Origin: Xylona heveae TC161
Taxonomy: Eukaryota > Ascomycota > Xylonomycetes > Xylonales > Xylonaceae
NCBI RefSeq assembly: GCF_001619985.1
Contig: NW_017264196.1
Location: forward strand, 1,116,001 to 1,180,000
Reading direction: 5' to 3'
DNA length: 64,000 bases
Shown: in pieces, positions 43,748 through 55,913 of the stretch
Position numbering within the stretch: the stretch's first letter is position 1
Layout: every line of letters begins with the position of its first letter
Program-made: the position numbers and the translations under genes
Notes under the pieces: model-generated
Seen by the model: only the letters and a program-made list of their open reading frames with translations
What the model was told of the DNA's origin: nothing
Databases searched by the model: none

Positions 43748-46292
43748 ATGGAGGATAGACCGGCAGAGCCAAAGGAGAACCCCGTTTCTACCACGGAACA
43801 GCAGGAACAGCCACAGCAGCAACCCTCTACGGGAGAAACTGCTCCTCCGGTTGAAGCTGCGCAGGGTAAGTAAAAGACCCCAAAATCAAGGGATTTGTCT
43901 TGAACAATGTGTCATCGTTGTTGTTGAATGTTTGTATGCTAAGGGATGGCGATTGCTTGGCAGGGACTGATGTTTCAATGACTGATGAAACGCCCACTAA
44001 CGGCGGTGAGAAGCCCGCCCAAACGGAATCAAGTGTGACTCCGGCTCCAATTTCAGATAACCCTCTTGATGCGCCTGAGGGACCTCGACCTGAAGCCGCG
44101 CCTGAGCCTCAGCAGGATGCAGAAATGACTGGCACAGGCGACGAAGCCAAGAAAGATGCAGCCGCAACCCCTCAGAAGCCTGCCGAAGGTGCAGATGAAG
44201 CTACTATCAATGGCCAGCCTGCGGCGCAAAGATTGAATTCCGAAGCATCGGCGCGCACTCATCTCGTTGCTCAGACGCATGCCATCATTTTACCAAGCTA
44301 CAGCACCTGGTTTGATATGCATAAGATTCACACTTTGGAGAAGAAGGCCCTTCCAGAATTCTTCAACAACCGGAATCGAAGCAAAACCCCTGCCGTTTAT
44401 AAAGACTACCGAGATTTTATGATCAACACCTATCGCCTCAATCCTTCTGAATACCTGACGGTGACCGCGTGCCGACGAAACCTCGCTGGAGATGTCTGCG
44501 CCATCATGAGAGTGCACGCTTTTTTGGAGCAGTGGGGCTTGATCAACTATCAGGTACATTATTCTTTCAATTTCAACAGCATTATAATATATGCTCAGTA
44601 TGTTTAACTCTTTCTTAGATTGACCCTGATACGAGACCATCCGCCATTGCTCCCCCATTTACCGGCCATTTCCGAATCACGGCCGACACTCCCCGCGGCC
44701 TGCAGAGCTTTCAACCCGGACCCAACCCCACGGTTGTCCCTGGCAAGCCTTTTGCCGGCACAGAGCGTGCCGCTACGTCAACTCCAGCCTCCAAGGCCGA
44801 CCTGAACCTCGAAATTCGTCGAAACATTTACGATCAGCATGGTAAAGATCTCTCGACGCCCGAGGCCAAGGACACTCAAGCCAATGGTGAGGCAGCTACT
44901 AACGGCACGGCTTCTGGTGAAGGTGCGTCCAAATCCCTAGAGGAATTGGCCAAGGAACCCAAGCGACAGTTCAACTGTTCTTCTTGCGGAGTCGACTGCA
45001 CCCGCGTCCGCTACCACTCGGCCAAGTCGACTCAACCCCCTGCTGGCGCAGCCCCTGGCGCCGCAGCCACCCCCAAGGCGAAGTACGACCTTTGCCCGAA
45101 CTGTTATCTCGAAGGCCGGTTCCCGAGCTCGAGCAACGCAATCGACTTTGTCAAACTCGAAGACACTTCGTACTCTACGATCCCCGACCGTGACTCTCCC
45201 TGGACCGATGCGGAGCTTCTGCTGCTGCTTGAGGGTCTGGAACTGTTTGATGACAACTGGAACTCCATTGCCGATCATGTGGGCACTCGGACGCGCGAAG
45301 AGTGTGTGCTCAAATTCCTGCAGCTCGAGATCGAAGACAAGTACCTGGAGACGGAATCTACCAGCAACGCTGCCGGCATGTCTGCCCTTCTCGGAGGTGG
45401 CCGAGCTCCCTTCAGCCAGGGCGATAATCCCGTCATGTCTGTCGTTGCCTTCCTTGCGGGTCTCAGCCCGCCTAGCGTATCCGCCGCTGCGGCAGGCAAG
45501 AGCATTGGCGAACTGCGTGATGGCCTGCGGGCACAAGTCGGCAAGAGCAAGGACGAGAAATCTGCCGCTGATGGCGAGGCTCCGGCGCCCGCCAGCACGC
45601 AAGAAAAGCCTTCCACGCCTGCTGCGGGCAGCACCGAAAAGGGCCCTGGCCAGGAGAAAGAGCACGTCAAGGACGAGGACTCCATGGACGTGGACACCTC
45701 GCGCGAACCCACCGCTCCTGCGGCGGCCAGCACATCGGCTGCCCAGTCTACCGAACCTACTACATCATCCACGCCTGCGCCCACGACCGCCGAAAAGCCT
45801 GGCGCTTCGTCCTCCTCACCACAGCCCGTCGCCGCCCCTGCATCCTCATCATCCGCACCTCTCAACCCCCTCGCCACTACCGCGCTTGCCGCATCAGCCG
45901 CGCGCGCTGCAGCACTCGCGTCCCACGAGGAGCGCGAAATGACGCGCCTCGTCTCCGCCGCCGTCAATGCGACGCTGTCAAAGTTCGAGCTCAAACTCCA
46001 ACAATTCAATGAAATGGAGGCCATCTTGCAGGCAGAGCGCCGCGAACTCGAGCGCGGCCGCCAACAGCTCTTCCTCGACCGCCTCTCGTTTAAGAAGCGT
46101 GTGCGCGAAGTTCAGGAAACCCTGCGCGCTGCTAGCTTGAGCGGTGGCGAGGAAGGATCACGTATGGCCCAGGAGGCCCTCGGCGGATTCACCCAGAGCG
46201 AGAAATTGGGATTTCGCTCAGATAACGCCCCGAATGGCGAAGAGATCAAGCCACTGAGCGCCGACGGACAAGGCAAGACTTTTGAGCTGTAA
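43748..46292 (+). CDS. SWI3/RSC8-family chromatin remodelling subunit (SWIRM-ZZ-SANT)
   Basis: Three exons (43748-43865, 43964-44553, 44619-46292; introns 98 and 65 bases) give 793 residues. Domains in order: acidic low-complexity N-terminus; SWIRM at about 140-240 ([54 protein letters not shown]); a ZZ-like zinc finger at about 370-420 ([10 protein letters not shown] and [13 protein letters not shown]); SANT at about 440-490 ([40 protein letters not shown]); an Ala/Pro/Ser-rich linker; and a coiled coil at about 680-740. Family members form dimers that scaffold SWI/SNF and RSC complexes on nucleosomes. The ZZ finger places it with Rsc8/Ssr2 or Swi3; which complex cannot be told here. Confidence 0.93.
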
Positions 46293-46922
46293 GGGTCTTC
46301 ACAACAGCGGAGCATCTTTCTATCCAGAATAATTCAGTGAGAAAACTTAAAGTGGGCGTATTCGGCGCAAACAAAGATTTCAAATGGAGTCTTTTCCCTC
46401 CCTTTTTTCTTTTTCTTTTTTTTTTTTCATATATTACTTTCCGCCCGCTTTTTTTGTTTTCCCTTCGTCGGAGCTTGTATCATGCTACGTGTTATCTCGT
46501 GCTTTTCATTGTTTCTTTTTGTACGTGGGCTGAAATGTTCTGTCTCATACTAATTCAACGAGACTCTTTTCTTCATTTCTCTTCTCTTTTCTTACCCACT
46601 TTCTTCAACGTTCGACTGTCCGGTGCCCGTTTGTGCTTTGTGTGCTTTGATTTATTATTCCTTTGCAAACACTCTAGCAGATAGCCACTTTACCTACCTA
46701 CTTAACTACTATTACCTGCCTAGCTTACTTAGCTTACTTAGCTTACAATGTTACCTTGCAAGATTTCTACAATGGTCTGTGGTCATTACAATGAACTTCT
46801 TTCTCTTTCCATATCAGTAGCAGTATAAGTAATTCCAGGCATTATGATGAAAAGGTTGTATTATTCGGCATGCCTTACTGGTTTACATGTTGCCTTACAG
46901 ATGTAACATGCGCACACGGGGG

Positions 46923-46961
<39 letters not shown>

Positions 46962-47179
46962 GTACAGAGAATAAGACATTAATAATTACTGTCTAATGTA
47001 CAGTACAGCCCCCACCCCCCACTTTACTGGGGAGGGAGGGGGAGAGAGAAGGGAACGAGAGAGAAAGTGTTAAACAGGTAAAAGGAGCGCTTTAGAGTAT
47101 GTGTGGCCGCCAGGGGGCTTGGGTTTAAAAAAAAAAAACTGATAGAAATAAAACAAGAAAAAAGAGAGACCCCGATTCC
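46293..47179. other. Convergent 3' flanks with microsatellite
   Basis: T-rich 3' flank of the RSC8-like gene, short TTAGC/TTACC-type repeats near 46695-46745, the CA/GA microsatellite at 46923-46961 and C/G-rich runs near 47010-47045. No gene seen. Confidence 0.5.
46923..46961. repeat. Compound CA/GA microsatellite
   Basis: Nine CA units followed directly by about ten GA units. Confidence 0.95.
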
Positions 47180-50100
47180 TTACGGTCTCTTTTTAACATT
47201 ACTCGTGCTGCTACTGCTACTAGAATTACTTATTCTATTACTTCCAGCGCCGCCGCCGCCGCCGCTGCTGCTGCCGCTGCTGCTGCCGGGTTGAGCAGGG
47301 TTGTTAGAGGAGGAAGAAAAAAAAGCTGCAGAAAACAATCCGGATGCCGATGATCGTGATGATCCAACAGCGCTGCCACTACCGCTACCACTACCATTGG
47401 CACCAGAAGACGAAGAAAGAGGAGCATTAATGTTGCTGCCTTCGAGCAGCGAGTGGAGGAGGGCGGAGAGAGAGAAGCTGCTCGTCGAGAAATGGATCGC
47501 CACTAACCAGGCGGCGACAAAGTTGACGAGCTGATGCAGGAAATAGGCATACGAGACGCCGTATACGTCGGCGTAGATGGCGAGGAGGAAGAGTAGGCCG
47601 TCGGTGACGTAGCGAAATCTTGGAACAAAACATTTGTCAGTAAAACCTGGTATATAAACGCAAAAAGGGGGGAGGCGCGGATAGGTTGATTGATGTACTG
47701 TAAAATCAAGAAAGCAAAAAAAAAGGGGGGGACAGAAGGGATAAAAGGGACTTACCGCGTCGTGACTCGTGGTATCATAGTACCCGTGGTGAGTGTTTCC
47801 ACGAGCAAGATCAAGGGCATAATTGAGAGGACATTGTGATGGGAGGAAAAGGGTGTAAGCCAATGGACGGCGAGATTGTGTAGCCAGACCACAAGAATCG
47901 GAAGGTTAATCGGAAGTACCCAAAGCATGAGAATAAGAACAGAGTGCGCGTAGTTGTAAAAGTTGAGATGGCTTCCGGAACGCTGTTGGATTACGTGTCA
48001 GCTTGCGTTTAGTTGATTTTGCTTTTTGCAAGAGATCAATGTGGGCAAGGGGAACAATAGGAAGATTATAAGCAAAAGAAAGAGGAAGGCGATATACAGC
48101 TCAATAAAAAGTGAACATACAGTTTCACGGGCTACCCGGAACGCTCGCGTACATGTGGCAATCTGTACAAGACAGGCCACCATGTACGCAAACTGGTAGG
48201 GAATAAAGGTGGCAACGAGAAGAAAGAGAATTGCAGTGGTGATGACTCTTCGCCGAGGAGATATCGCAGCAAATGCGGGCGAGGAACTGCGTCTTCGTCA
48301 ATTAGCATTTTACGGTTCAAATGAGAGTCCGGTAAAAGGAGAAAGGCTTCGAAAAAGCTCACCTTCTGTCATCATTTTTTATTCGGACAGATGCAGAGAC
48401 AAAGAGACTGTATGCCGTGGAAAAGACATGAATCAAAGCTAGAGCTGCGTAATTGACGAGCACGCAAGCACCGACAGTTATCAATCCAGTCAACGGCACC
48501 AAAAACCAAAAGAACGGGTCCTGAGATCCCATGAGGAGATCGTTCTTCGTCATGTCCAATGCCGACTCGGTTCCGTTCTTCTGCCAATCCATTATTCCAT
48601 ATGATGCCGGGTTTGTCTGCGCTGGGCTCGACCGGGAAACAGACAGCGCGATAAAGTATAGTCCAAAGAATAGCACGGGCAATGAGCCCCGCAAACACTG
48701 GTCTAAACTCTCGGAAAAGCTGATAAATATGCCTAGGAACAAATGTTAGTCAAATTGTTCGACTGATTACGAGTATGCATACTTGGACGGATAGGTATAT
48801 AAAAAACTTACCTCTTTCATCATACACTTTAAATTGCTTGCGAAGAACTAGAGCAACAACAAACAAGGGGAAAGCAGCAAAAACAGTGGAATAACGCATG
48901 ACAAGCTTCCCAAGACTTCCAAGCACATCAACTTGGAGAGAAACGTCTAGAGCAGAATCGCATGTCGGATCCGACCATAGCTGCAGCGACAAGCCGTCCA
49001 CAGAGGTCCTCGGCTTCAACGGTGGCGGAATATAGGGGGCCACACCGTGCAGGTTGATATTAGCCTCCTGAACATTGACAAAAAATTTGGATTCAAACGG
49101 ATCGGTAATGTACTGCCGTAACAACGGCGTAAACAGCTCTGACCCTTTCCCGCAAGACTGCGTCCCAATGCGTAACTTATAAGCCAGCAAGCTTGATTGC
49201 AAAACTGGGATCTTAATCTCTGTTACCATCGGTCGAATTGTAGCAAGGCTGAGCTGTAAACCATTGGTAAGAAATTGACGAAGCGTTAGCTGATTCATCC
49301 AATGAATGGAGTCTACATTGTCGCTGAACTCTGCAATGACCCAACCAGGGGTGGGATTGGCTGCCTTGTCCACGATTGCAACGAACTGGTGCTCGGCCAA
49401 ATCTTCAAGCTCATATTGAAGGTAGGAAAATGGTGCCGTGGGTTCGAATGCAAATTGAGAAAGGCGTGTAGATGCTGGAAGATGGATGGTATCCGCAGCG
49501 GCATTCTTGCAGGCTAGTCGAGTCGATCCGGAGCTGTCACCTGAAAGGTCCATGTTCATCGAAAAAAGCGTGGCGGACTGGCCTGGATGGAGCGGAAACA
49601 CACTGCAAAAAAGCACTTCTAGTTTGCCATTCTCACCGGGAGCATCCAGTTTCTGGTCCGAGAGAAGTGTAAATCTCTTGCCTCCAGGTGTCTCCTGGGG
49701 CGGCACGGGCATCAGGTATGCGCGTGGTCGACCGGCACTTCCAAGTTGCCGAAGACTCAGTCGCTGGCCCTGTGATATTATGGAATTGGAATTGTCCTCG
49801 AGAGTTAACAGTGTCGTTGGTTCTATATTGTAACAGTTAGGTCCCGCCTTTGATATCAGACTCGGCGCGGATTGCCAAAATTTTGCATACCTTTCTGCGG
49901 AAGAGTTCTTTCTGCCACACTCTCCATGCCCGTGAGAAACCATTTTTTGAAAACACGCATCCTCTCCGCCCGTGGCTTCGTCTGACTTGCACGCCGAGCA
50001 TCAACCACCTCGATGAGGGCGCGCACAATAATCTTGCGGAATTGGTCGCACCAAAGGATGGCCAAATGATCCATACCCGTCCAGACATCGGGCACCGAGG

Positions 50101-51433
50101 AGGTGAAGACTGTAAATCCGTGGGTGTCGGGAACCAAAGATGAAAGGCTAGTATAATCCGAAGGGACAACAGTGTCGAGCCCGCCTCCAGCAATGGAGAT
50201 GAGAGTGACGTGCCACAAAGGATTGTTGTTGGCCCACTTCTGAGAGTACGCCTGGCGCCAGTATTTGTTGATCTTAGTGTAGGTTTGCACCAATTCGGCG
50301 TCGAAGGACACTGGCGGTCGCGCGTGCGGCGTCGACATGGTTATAATGGTGTTGATGGAATTGGCCTGATAATTAGGCATGATGAGCATCGTTCGAGCAA
50401 CAATGCCACCCATTGAATGGCCCACAAGAATGACGGAGCTTGGATCTGGAAGGCTTGAATCGCGAGCAGAATGCCGAGGATCATGGTACAATGAGAGAAT
50501 ATATGCAACGGCCTCATTCAGGTATTCCGCCTGATCCAGCAGGGTCTGCCCATGAAAGGCCGTAAAGTCCTCATTAAAATCAACCGTGAAGAAATCTAGA
50601 CTTCGTGTGCCGCGACCAGCAGCTTCTGTATCATGCTGTACCACATCGTGAAAATACTGCGCAGCCTCTGCACCCAGCGGCCGCACTTGTTTGTAACTGC
50701 CTGCATTTCCAGGAATGAACAAGACCGGGACTCCCTTGACCTACAACAGATTGAAAAGTCATATTAGCGATGCCATGCCACAGAATCCCAACCTTCCCTC
50801 TATTGAGTGGAAACAACCTACCATGGTATCCTCATCTATACCGCCTTCTCTGTACAGGTACAATGAATATTTACTGGCAAAACGAGTGTGTTCAGTATCA
50901 AAGTCTACCAATTTGGCAAACGCCGGCCTCATCATTGACATGCGACATCCTTTCGGGTCGAGTTGGCGTTTCACAAAAGACTGCGCAATTGCAAAGACGA
51001 GCAAGACGGCAAGCACCGTGGTGCTGAGAATCAACGGCGAGCAGGTCCACGGACTTCTTGAGCGTGCGCGCCGCCGCCAAGTTCGCGACTCGGGCATGCT
51101 ACTTTCGGCGGTGATATCTTGGCCGAGACGTCTCATCGCGCCAGCGCTTTTTTCTCGCGACGACTCAGCGGCAGGTTTGGTTGGCCAAGCATTCGTTGAT
51201 TTGGAGAGAGCGTCAGCGCGAGGCTGCTCCTCGTGACTATGATCGTGGCTCCCGGAGAGTCGGGGGCCGGCGGGTTCTATCATCAAAGTCTTCACGTCCG
51301 GGTGCGCCGGGGATACATCTCGATAGGGTCTCGTCTCTCGCAAATCAGAATTGTCGTTGTCGGCAGTGACGTCCGTGCTATTATTGTTGTCGTCTTCCTC
51401 TTCAACGGCCGAGGCTGAAGGGCGTCTCCGCAT
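47180..51433 (-). CDS. BST1: GPI inositol-deacylase (BST1/PGAP1)
   Basis: Seven exons (51433-50822, 50740-49891, 49822-48812, 48732-48363, 48292-48121, 47982-47756, 47618-47180) give 1226 residues; every junction keeps frame. After a disordered N-terminus and one membrane helix (about 135-155) come MRPAFAKLVDFDTEHTRFAS, VLFIPGNAGSYKQVRPLG and the lipase elbow VILVGHSMGGIVARTML, diagnostic of PGAP1. A luminal domain (about 490-820) precedes a C-terminal block of several membrane helices. The enzyme removes the inositol-linked acyl chain from GPI anchors in the ER, which permits export of GPI proteins and helps quality control. The last 110 residues are Ser/Gly-rich and end in VKKRP, a KKxx-like basic end fitting ER retrieval. 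Intron sizes are 68-138 bases. Confidence 0.93.
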
Positions 51434-52623
51434 TTAACACCCGTTAAGCTCGCGACCGCTGGCAGGCAGGAGCGACGCAGCCTCACAGTTGGCAGCGATG
51501 GGGGGTTTGTGAGGAAAATAGGGAGAACGGTGACGGGGGGATTTTTAGCGGTTCAAGCACGAGTCGCGAGCACTGCAGACGGAAGGGATTGACTGTTTTT
51601 CGCAATAGGGTCAGTCCCAAGGCGGACGACGGCCGATGCAGGTACCGGTACGGTACCGAGTATTCAGTCGTCGTCACTCGTTGTCGCGTCGATGACAGCA
51701 GCAGTACAGTACTTTCAGGTATGCCGGGGTAAATCTGCGTCTAGAGAGTTGCTGCCTGGGACAGCCCGAGTACCGTTTGATACCTGCCGTCTCTTCGCCG
51801 GAAGCCCCCAGACACCAGTTTGAAAACGATGGAACCAATTCCCTCGTTTCGGACGAGCCCAACCTCACTGGGTCTATCCTCGCCCAGTCCAATTCAAATG
51901 AACCAACAGAGATCGACGCAAAGAAAACGCAATCACTTTCGTCCCTGAAACAATTCAGTGGGGGGCCGTGCTCATAGAAAAGGGGGACTGACTAAGAAAA
52001 GGAAAATCACAGAATGTTTTCGCTGTTATAATAGGGCGTATAGAGGGCTATGCACGGGAAAGTCTCGGGGGCAGGTCGATTGAGGCTGTACAGACTGCCC
52101 GTGGGAGACCGGTCGAACTTGTACTTTCTGTTTCCCTTTCCCTCTGATCCCCTGCACAGCCTAGAGTGCAGGCGGAAAGTCGCATCCAAGCAGGTAAATG
52201 ACCGCAACTTTCCGAACCAGGCGCTTGGGGCGGGAAAACTAGGTATAACTATTGACCCCTTTAGAGCGGACAGTCGAAGAAAGCTTTCTCTTTCGTTCGC
52301 TCTGTCTCTCTCACATAAATGTAAATGCCTTTTTATTCGACTGTTCAATGCACGCTGGAGCAAATTTCACCTCTTATCATCAATCTCTTCATCGTTCAAT
52401 CAAGAATCAAAAGTCACTCGTTGCATTTGCATCGATTAGTGCACATGAACCAATATTCGACGGGTCCTGGATAGCGCCGGGCAGAAGTAGCATCGCTCGC
52501 AAGACGGCGTATGCTTGGTGAGTAGCCCAGACGCGGGGAGTCCGCGTTGGAAACTTGGCAGAAGTTGTCGAGCAGAGTTAGAGGCATAGTATTCCGTAAG
52601 TTTCCTGCTCAATTTTCAGGTAG
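51434..52623. other. Intergenic, 5' side of BST1
   Basis: Part of a 2 kb gene-free spacer. It holds the BST1 promoter, a small GGTACCGGTACGGTACC palindromic cluster near 51641-51658 and CT-rich sequence near 52285-52315. Short open frames are not supported as genes. Confidence 0.45.
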
Positions 52624-52705
52624 TCACTGAGTGCCGATAAGGGCTGGGTGGCGTCAAGATACCTGAGAACGTCTCAGTCTACCTGCCTTATCAGTCCTTG
52701 AGTGA
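52624..52705. other. Nested stem-loop, possible structured RNA
   Basis: Four helices nest by eye: TCACT 52624-52628 with AGTGA 52701-52705; GATAAGG 52636-52642 with CCTTATC 52686-52692; AGA 52657-52659 with TCT 52678-52680; CTGAGA 52663-52668 with TCTCAG 52672-52677 around an ACG loop. No known RNA family is recognised. It may be a functional RNA or regulatory hairpin, or a chance fold. Confidence 0.35.
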
Positions 52706-53471
52706 TTGGTTTCAAGCACTATCCCATGCAAGATCCGTGATGGCTTTGTGGCCTGGGGCATCGATGATGAAGCCGGTAAGCTGGGAGAGAGAAGAGGGAA
52801 ACGTAGGAGAGAACCCCGCTTTGGTCCCAGTCAACCAGCCTGCGCTTGCACGGCGTAGTAACTAACCACCTCAATTCGTCATGGCGCCATCTGGGGAAGA
52901 AAAGCAATTCCTCGATCCTTGTAAAGTAAGAAGGGATATTTCCAGTTTCTGCCTATTGCTGGTTGGCAATAATGAGGTATAGTACAACAGATTGAGATGA
53001 GCATTGACAGGTACAAAGTGCTGGGGACAGTGAAAAGTGTCCATGCTGCATCGGCGTCATCGCCAACAACCCTCTGGCGCTATCACCCCAAAAGCTTGGC
53101 CTGCATGGGTGGGTTATAGTTGGCGGCCAATGGCTCATGGCTTCGTTCTTGTGAAATTCTCTCGTGGCGTCGCAGCCATAAATTCCACTAATCATTAGTG
53201 TATTGATCGATTCTGCACTTCTACGTAAAAAGATGTGGACATTGTCCAGTAGTGGGCAAGAGGACTATACATCGCTTGGGTTGAGAAAAAGGTAGATGAA
53301 GCTACATCGCCAAACTTGAAAGAGTTCCAAGCATGTGCAATCAATCCCCGCTACGAAAAATCCTTGGTAAGGGAACATATTGTGTGCCCCATTGTTTAAA
53401 GATACCTTTGCAGCACGTGCGACCTGGACTGAGGAACATCTGCTCCCAAGATGAAATAATTCTCTCCAGTG
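52706..53471. other. Intergenic, 3' flank of the helicase gene
   Basis: No gene recognised on either strand. Confidence 0.45.
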
Positions 53472-55589
53472 TTAGCCTGAGACCGGCCCAACCTTCACAT
53501 CCTCCCGCTGTTTGAGTTCTTCCTCTTGCGCAAGCTTTACCTGGGCCCTGCCTTGACGTCGGCGAGCTGCTTCTAGTCGTCCATATCGTCCACGAGCACC
53601 AAACTTGATTTTGGTAATCATATCCCCTGCCTTGCCTTTTGTAATGTCTTCAGGCCCGAGCTGGTCATCCATGGCGCGAAAGTTGTTCAAAAATGCAACT
53701 TGTCCTTCTGACGCAGGCTTCTTACGCCAGGCTTGGTCCTTGGAGATGAACAGCCACTGAAACGTCTCCGAAGCATAAGTATCTGCTGCATGTACAGCGT
53801 CTGAAAATGTCTCGGCCTGTGCGATCTCGCGCGGACGCATAAATGGACTCTTGCGTCCTTGACCAGATATCAAAGGGATTTTGGCAGTATGTCGCACATG
53901 GAACTGTTCGGCAGCCGTTTTCTCAATCATGAGAAAGTCGCCGCTCTTAGTCGACAAAACATAGCGATTGGGGCCAACCTCAACCCACGCAAGACGGCTA
54001 ATGGCACGAATGTGCTGCTCGCCCGACGTGTCATCAACGAGGTCATAAACCGAATCGTAGTCTGTAAATGAGATCTTCTCATTGCCATAAAAGGGCTGTT
54101 CGGCAGCGGCGTCTCCAAGAGCAACACTTCCATTTGCCTCTAATTGTTCATCTCTCATTTTCTGAAGCTCCTTCATATCGGCAGGGCTTGCACTATCGAC
54201 AATCTCAGAGGGATCCAACCCGAAGAGTGTCGGAGTCGTCACGACGCCAGAAGACAGTGACGAGACCATATCAATGATGTGGCAATTGGTTTTCCCAGAA
54301 TGAAGCCGCATACCGCGTCCAATCATCTGTACCAGCAAGTTTCGCGATTTAGTCGGCCTTGCGAGCAGCACACAGTCTATATTAGGGATATCCGTCCCCT
54401 CTGTAAAGACGCCGCAATTCAAGAGGACAGGAAACTCCCCATTTCGAAACTCATCTAATCTTTGTCCGCGAACCGCCTTATGCGTACTGCCTGTGATGAA
54501 GCGCGCATCTATTCCATGTCGGCGAAAAGTAGCAGTCAAACTGGTAATGTGCTTAACGTCGACGCAGAAAACAATGGTAGATTTTCTCTCGCGAGCTCGC
54601 GCAAGCCATGCACGAACGGTGATTTCATTGGTCCTTTCAGTGTTGATAGCTTTGGAGAGCTCACCAGACCTGAAATCTCCATTGGCTCCACTTCGCACCT
54701 TGGAAATGTCTGCTTTAGACTCAACAGTTGTAAAGATTACGTCTGTCAACCACTTTTCCCCTATCATATCAACATAGCTCCTAATTACCAAAGAAAATGT
54801 CAGGGCTCTGCTGAAGCAGCTATTTAAATAGGGTCTAGAGCTTCTTACTTGTGATAAACAATGTGATCGAGCGCAGCACCAAGCCGTAGTCCATCGAATC
54901 GCGATAGAGTGGCTGAGACGCCCACGAGAGCTGGCGAATCTTTTGTTGGACTCAACAGTCCAAAATGGTTTAGAGTATTCATATACCCCTGGGCCACAAT
55001 ATGATGAGCTTCGTCGACGAGGACCAATTTAAACCGCGACGGGTCAAATTTCGCCATTCGATTGCTCGATATTATGCTCCGGACCGACGCAATGGTGATA
55101 TCTGCTCTCCCTGATGCATGGGAGTTTGCCATTTCAATCTCCACACTTTTGGAAGGATACGCCTCAATACAATGTCGGGCCGCTTGCTCGACAAGCTCCC
55201 GCCGATGAACAAGAATGAGTGTTTGGGTAGCATGAGGACGAGGCGGTGGTATCCTGTCGATAAGTCTAGTGAAGATCACCTGGACTTCGATTAGCTATGT
55301 ATGAATAGCTTTTGTAAAATAACCAATGACATATTCTTACCGTCTTGCCCCCACCGGTAGCCAGCGAGATGCCTAGCCGTTTGTGCCCTTTTTGTAGAGC
55401 TGAAAGCACCGACTGAATGCATTCTTCCTGATACTGGCGCAGCTGAATACTTGAAGGCTTTGAAGGAAGCTGTTGCGTCTCGACACCGCTGGCTGGCGGA
55501 GCTGTCGCGAGCCTTCTAACCAACCATGGCGATCGAGGCTGGTGATATAGCCGTATTGGCAATGCAAACAACGATACCAACTTCCGCAT
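53472..55589 (-). CDS. IRC3: IRC3-like mitochondrial DEAD/DEAH-box helicase
   Basis: Three exons (55589-55341, 55279-54849, 54780-53472; introns 61 and 68 bases) give 662 residues. The first 40 residues are basic with few acids, fitting mitochondrial import. Helicase motifs in order: [18 protein letters not shown] (Q-like), [15 protein letters not shown] (motif I), [15 protein letters not shown] (Ia), LVLVDEAHH (II, DEAH), [13 protein letters not shown] (III), [12 protein letters not shown] (IV), [20 protein letters not shown] (V) and [13 protein letters not shown] (VI). Yeast Irc3 is a branch-migrating helicase that maintains mitochondrial DNA. The long C-terminal domain (about 430-662), with a [12 protein letters not shown] block, agrees with fungal Irc3. 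Confidence 0.87.
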
Positions 55590-55913
55590 GCTCCATGTCC
55601 ATACTGTAGATTACAAGAGATGCGTCATGAGAACTGCTCTTCCCCGGATTTCGGAGGATGTGCGTAAAGTGGTATCCCCGTCTGCCGTAGCATCTCGACC
55701 AAAAATTTACGGAAACCTACATTGTCTTCAAACACCCTTCTGCAGATGGGGTCTTAGCAATCATGCCTTTTCCATCTGCATCATAAATACCCCTATGCAC
55801 ATTTTCTCTGCTAGTTTTTTTCTTTGTTCACGTTGAAAAGTTTAATTCTCTGCATTTCAATTACATATTCGCGTTGTTTCTAACATGGTTGCTGTATCTA
55901 GCAGCTTACATCC
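55590..55913. promoter_or_regulatory. Divergent promoter region between IRC3-like and RRN5-like genes
   Basis: 324 bases between two divergent starts, so the two genes must share control sequence. No specific site is assigned. Confidence 0.5.

Noticed and set aside
33064-46292. Possible metabolic or resistance gene cluster (kinase-like, channel, GST, ETF)
   Set aside because: The gene types are ordinary, unrelated housekeeping families with no backbone enzyme, transporter or regulator of a biosynthetic cluster.
47180-47534. Several frames on both strands in the GCC/GCT-rich segment
   Set aside because: Only the minus-strand frame joins the BST1 exons; the others are repeats read in other frames.
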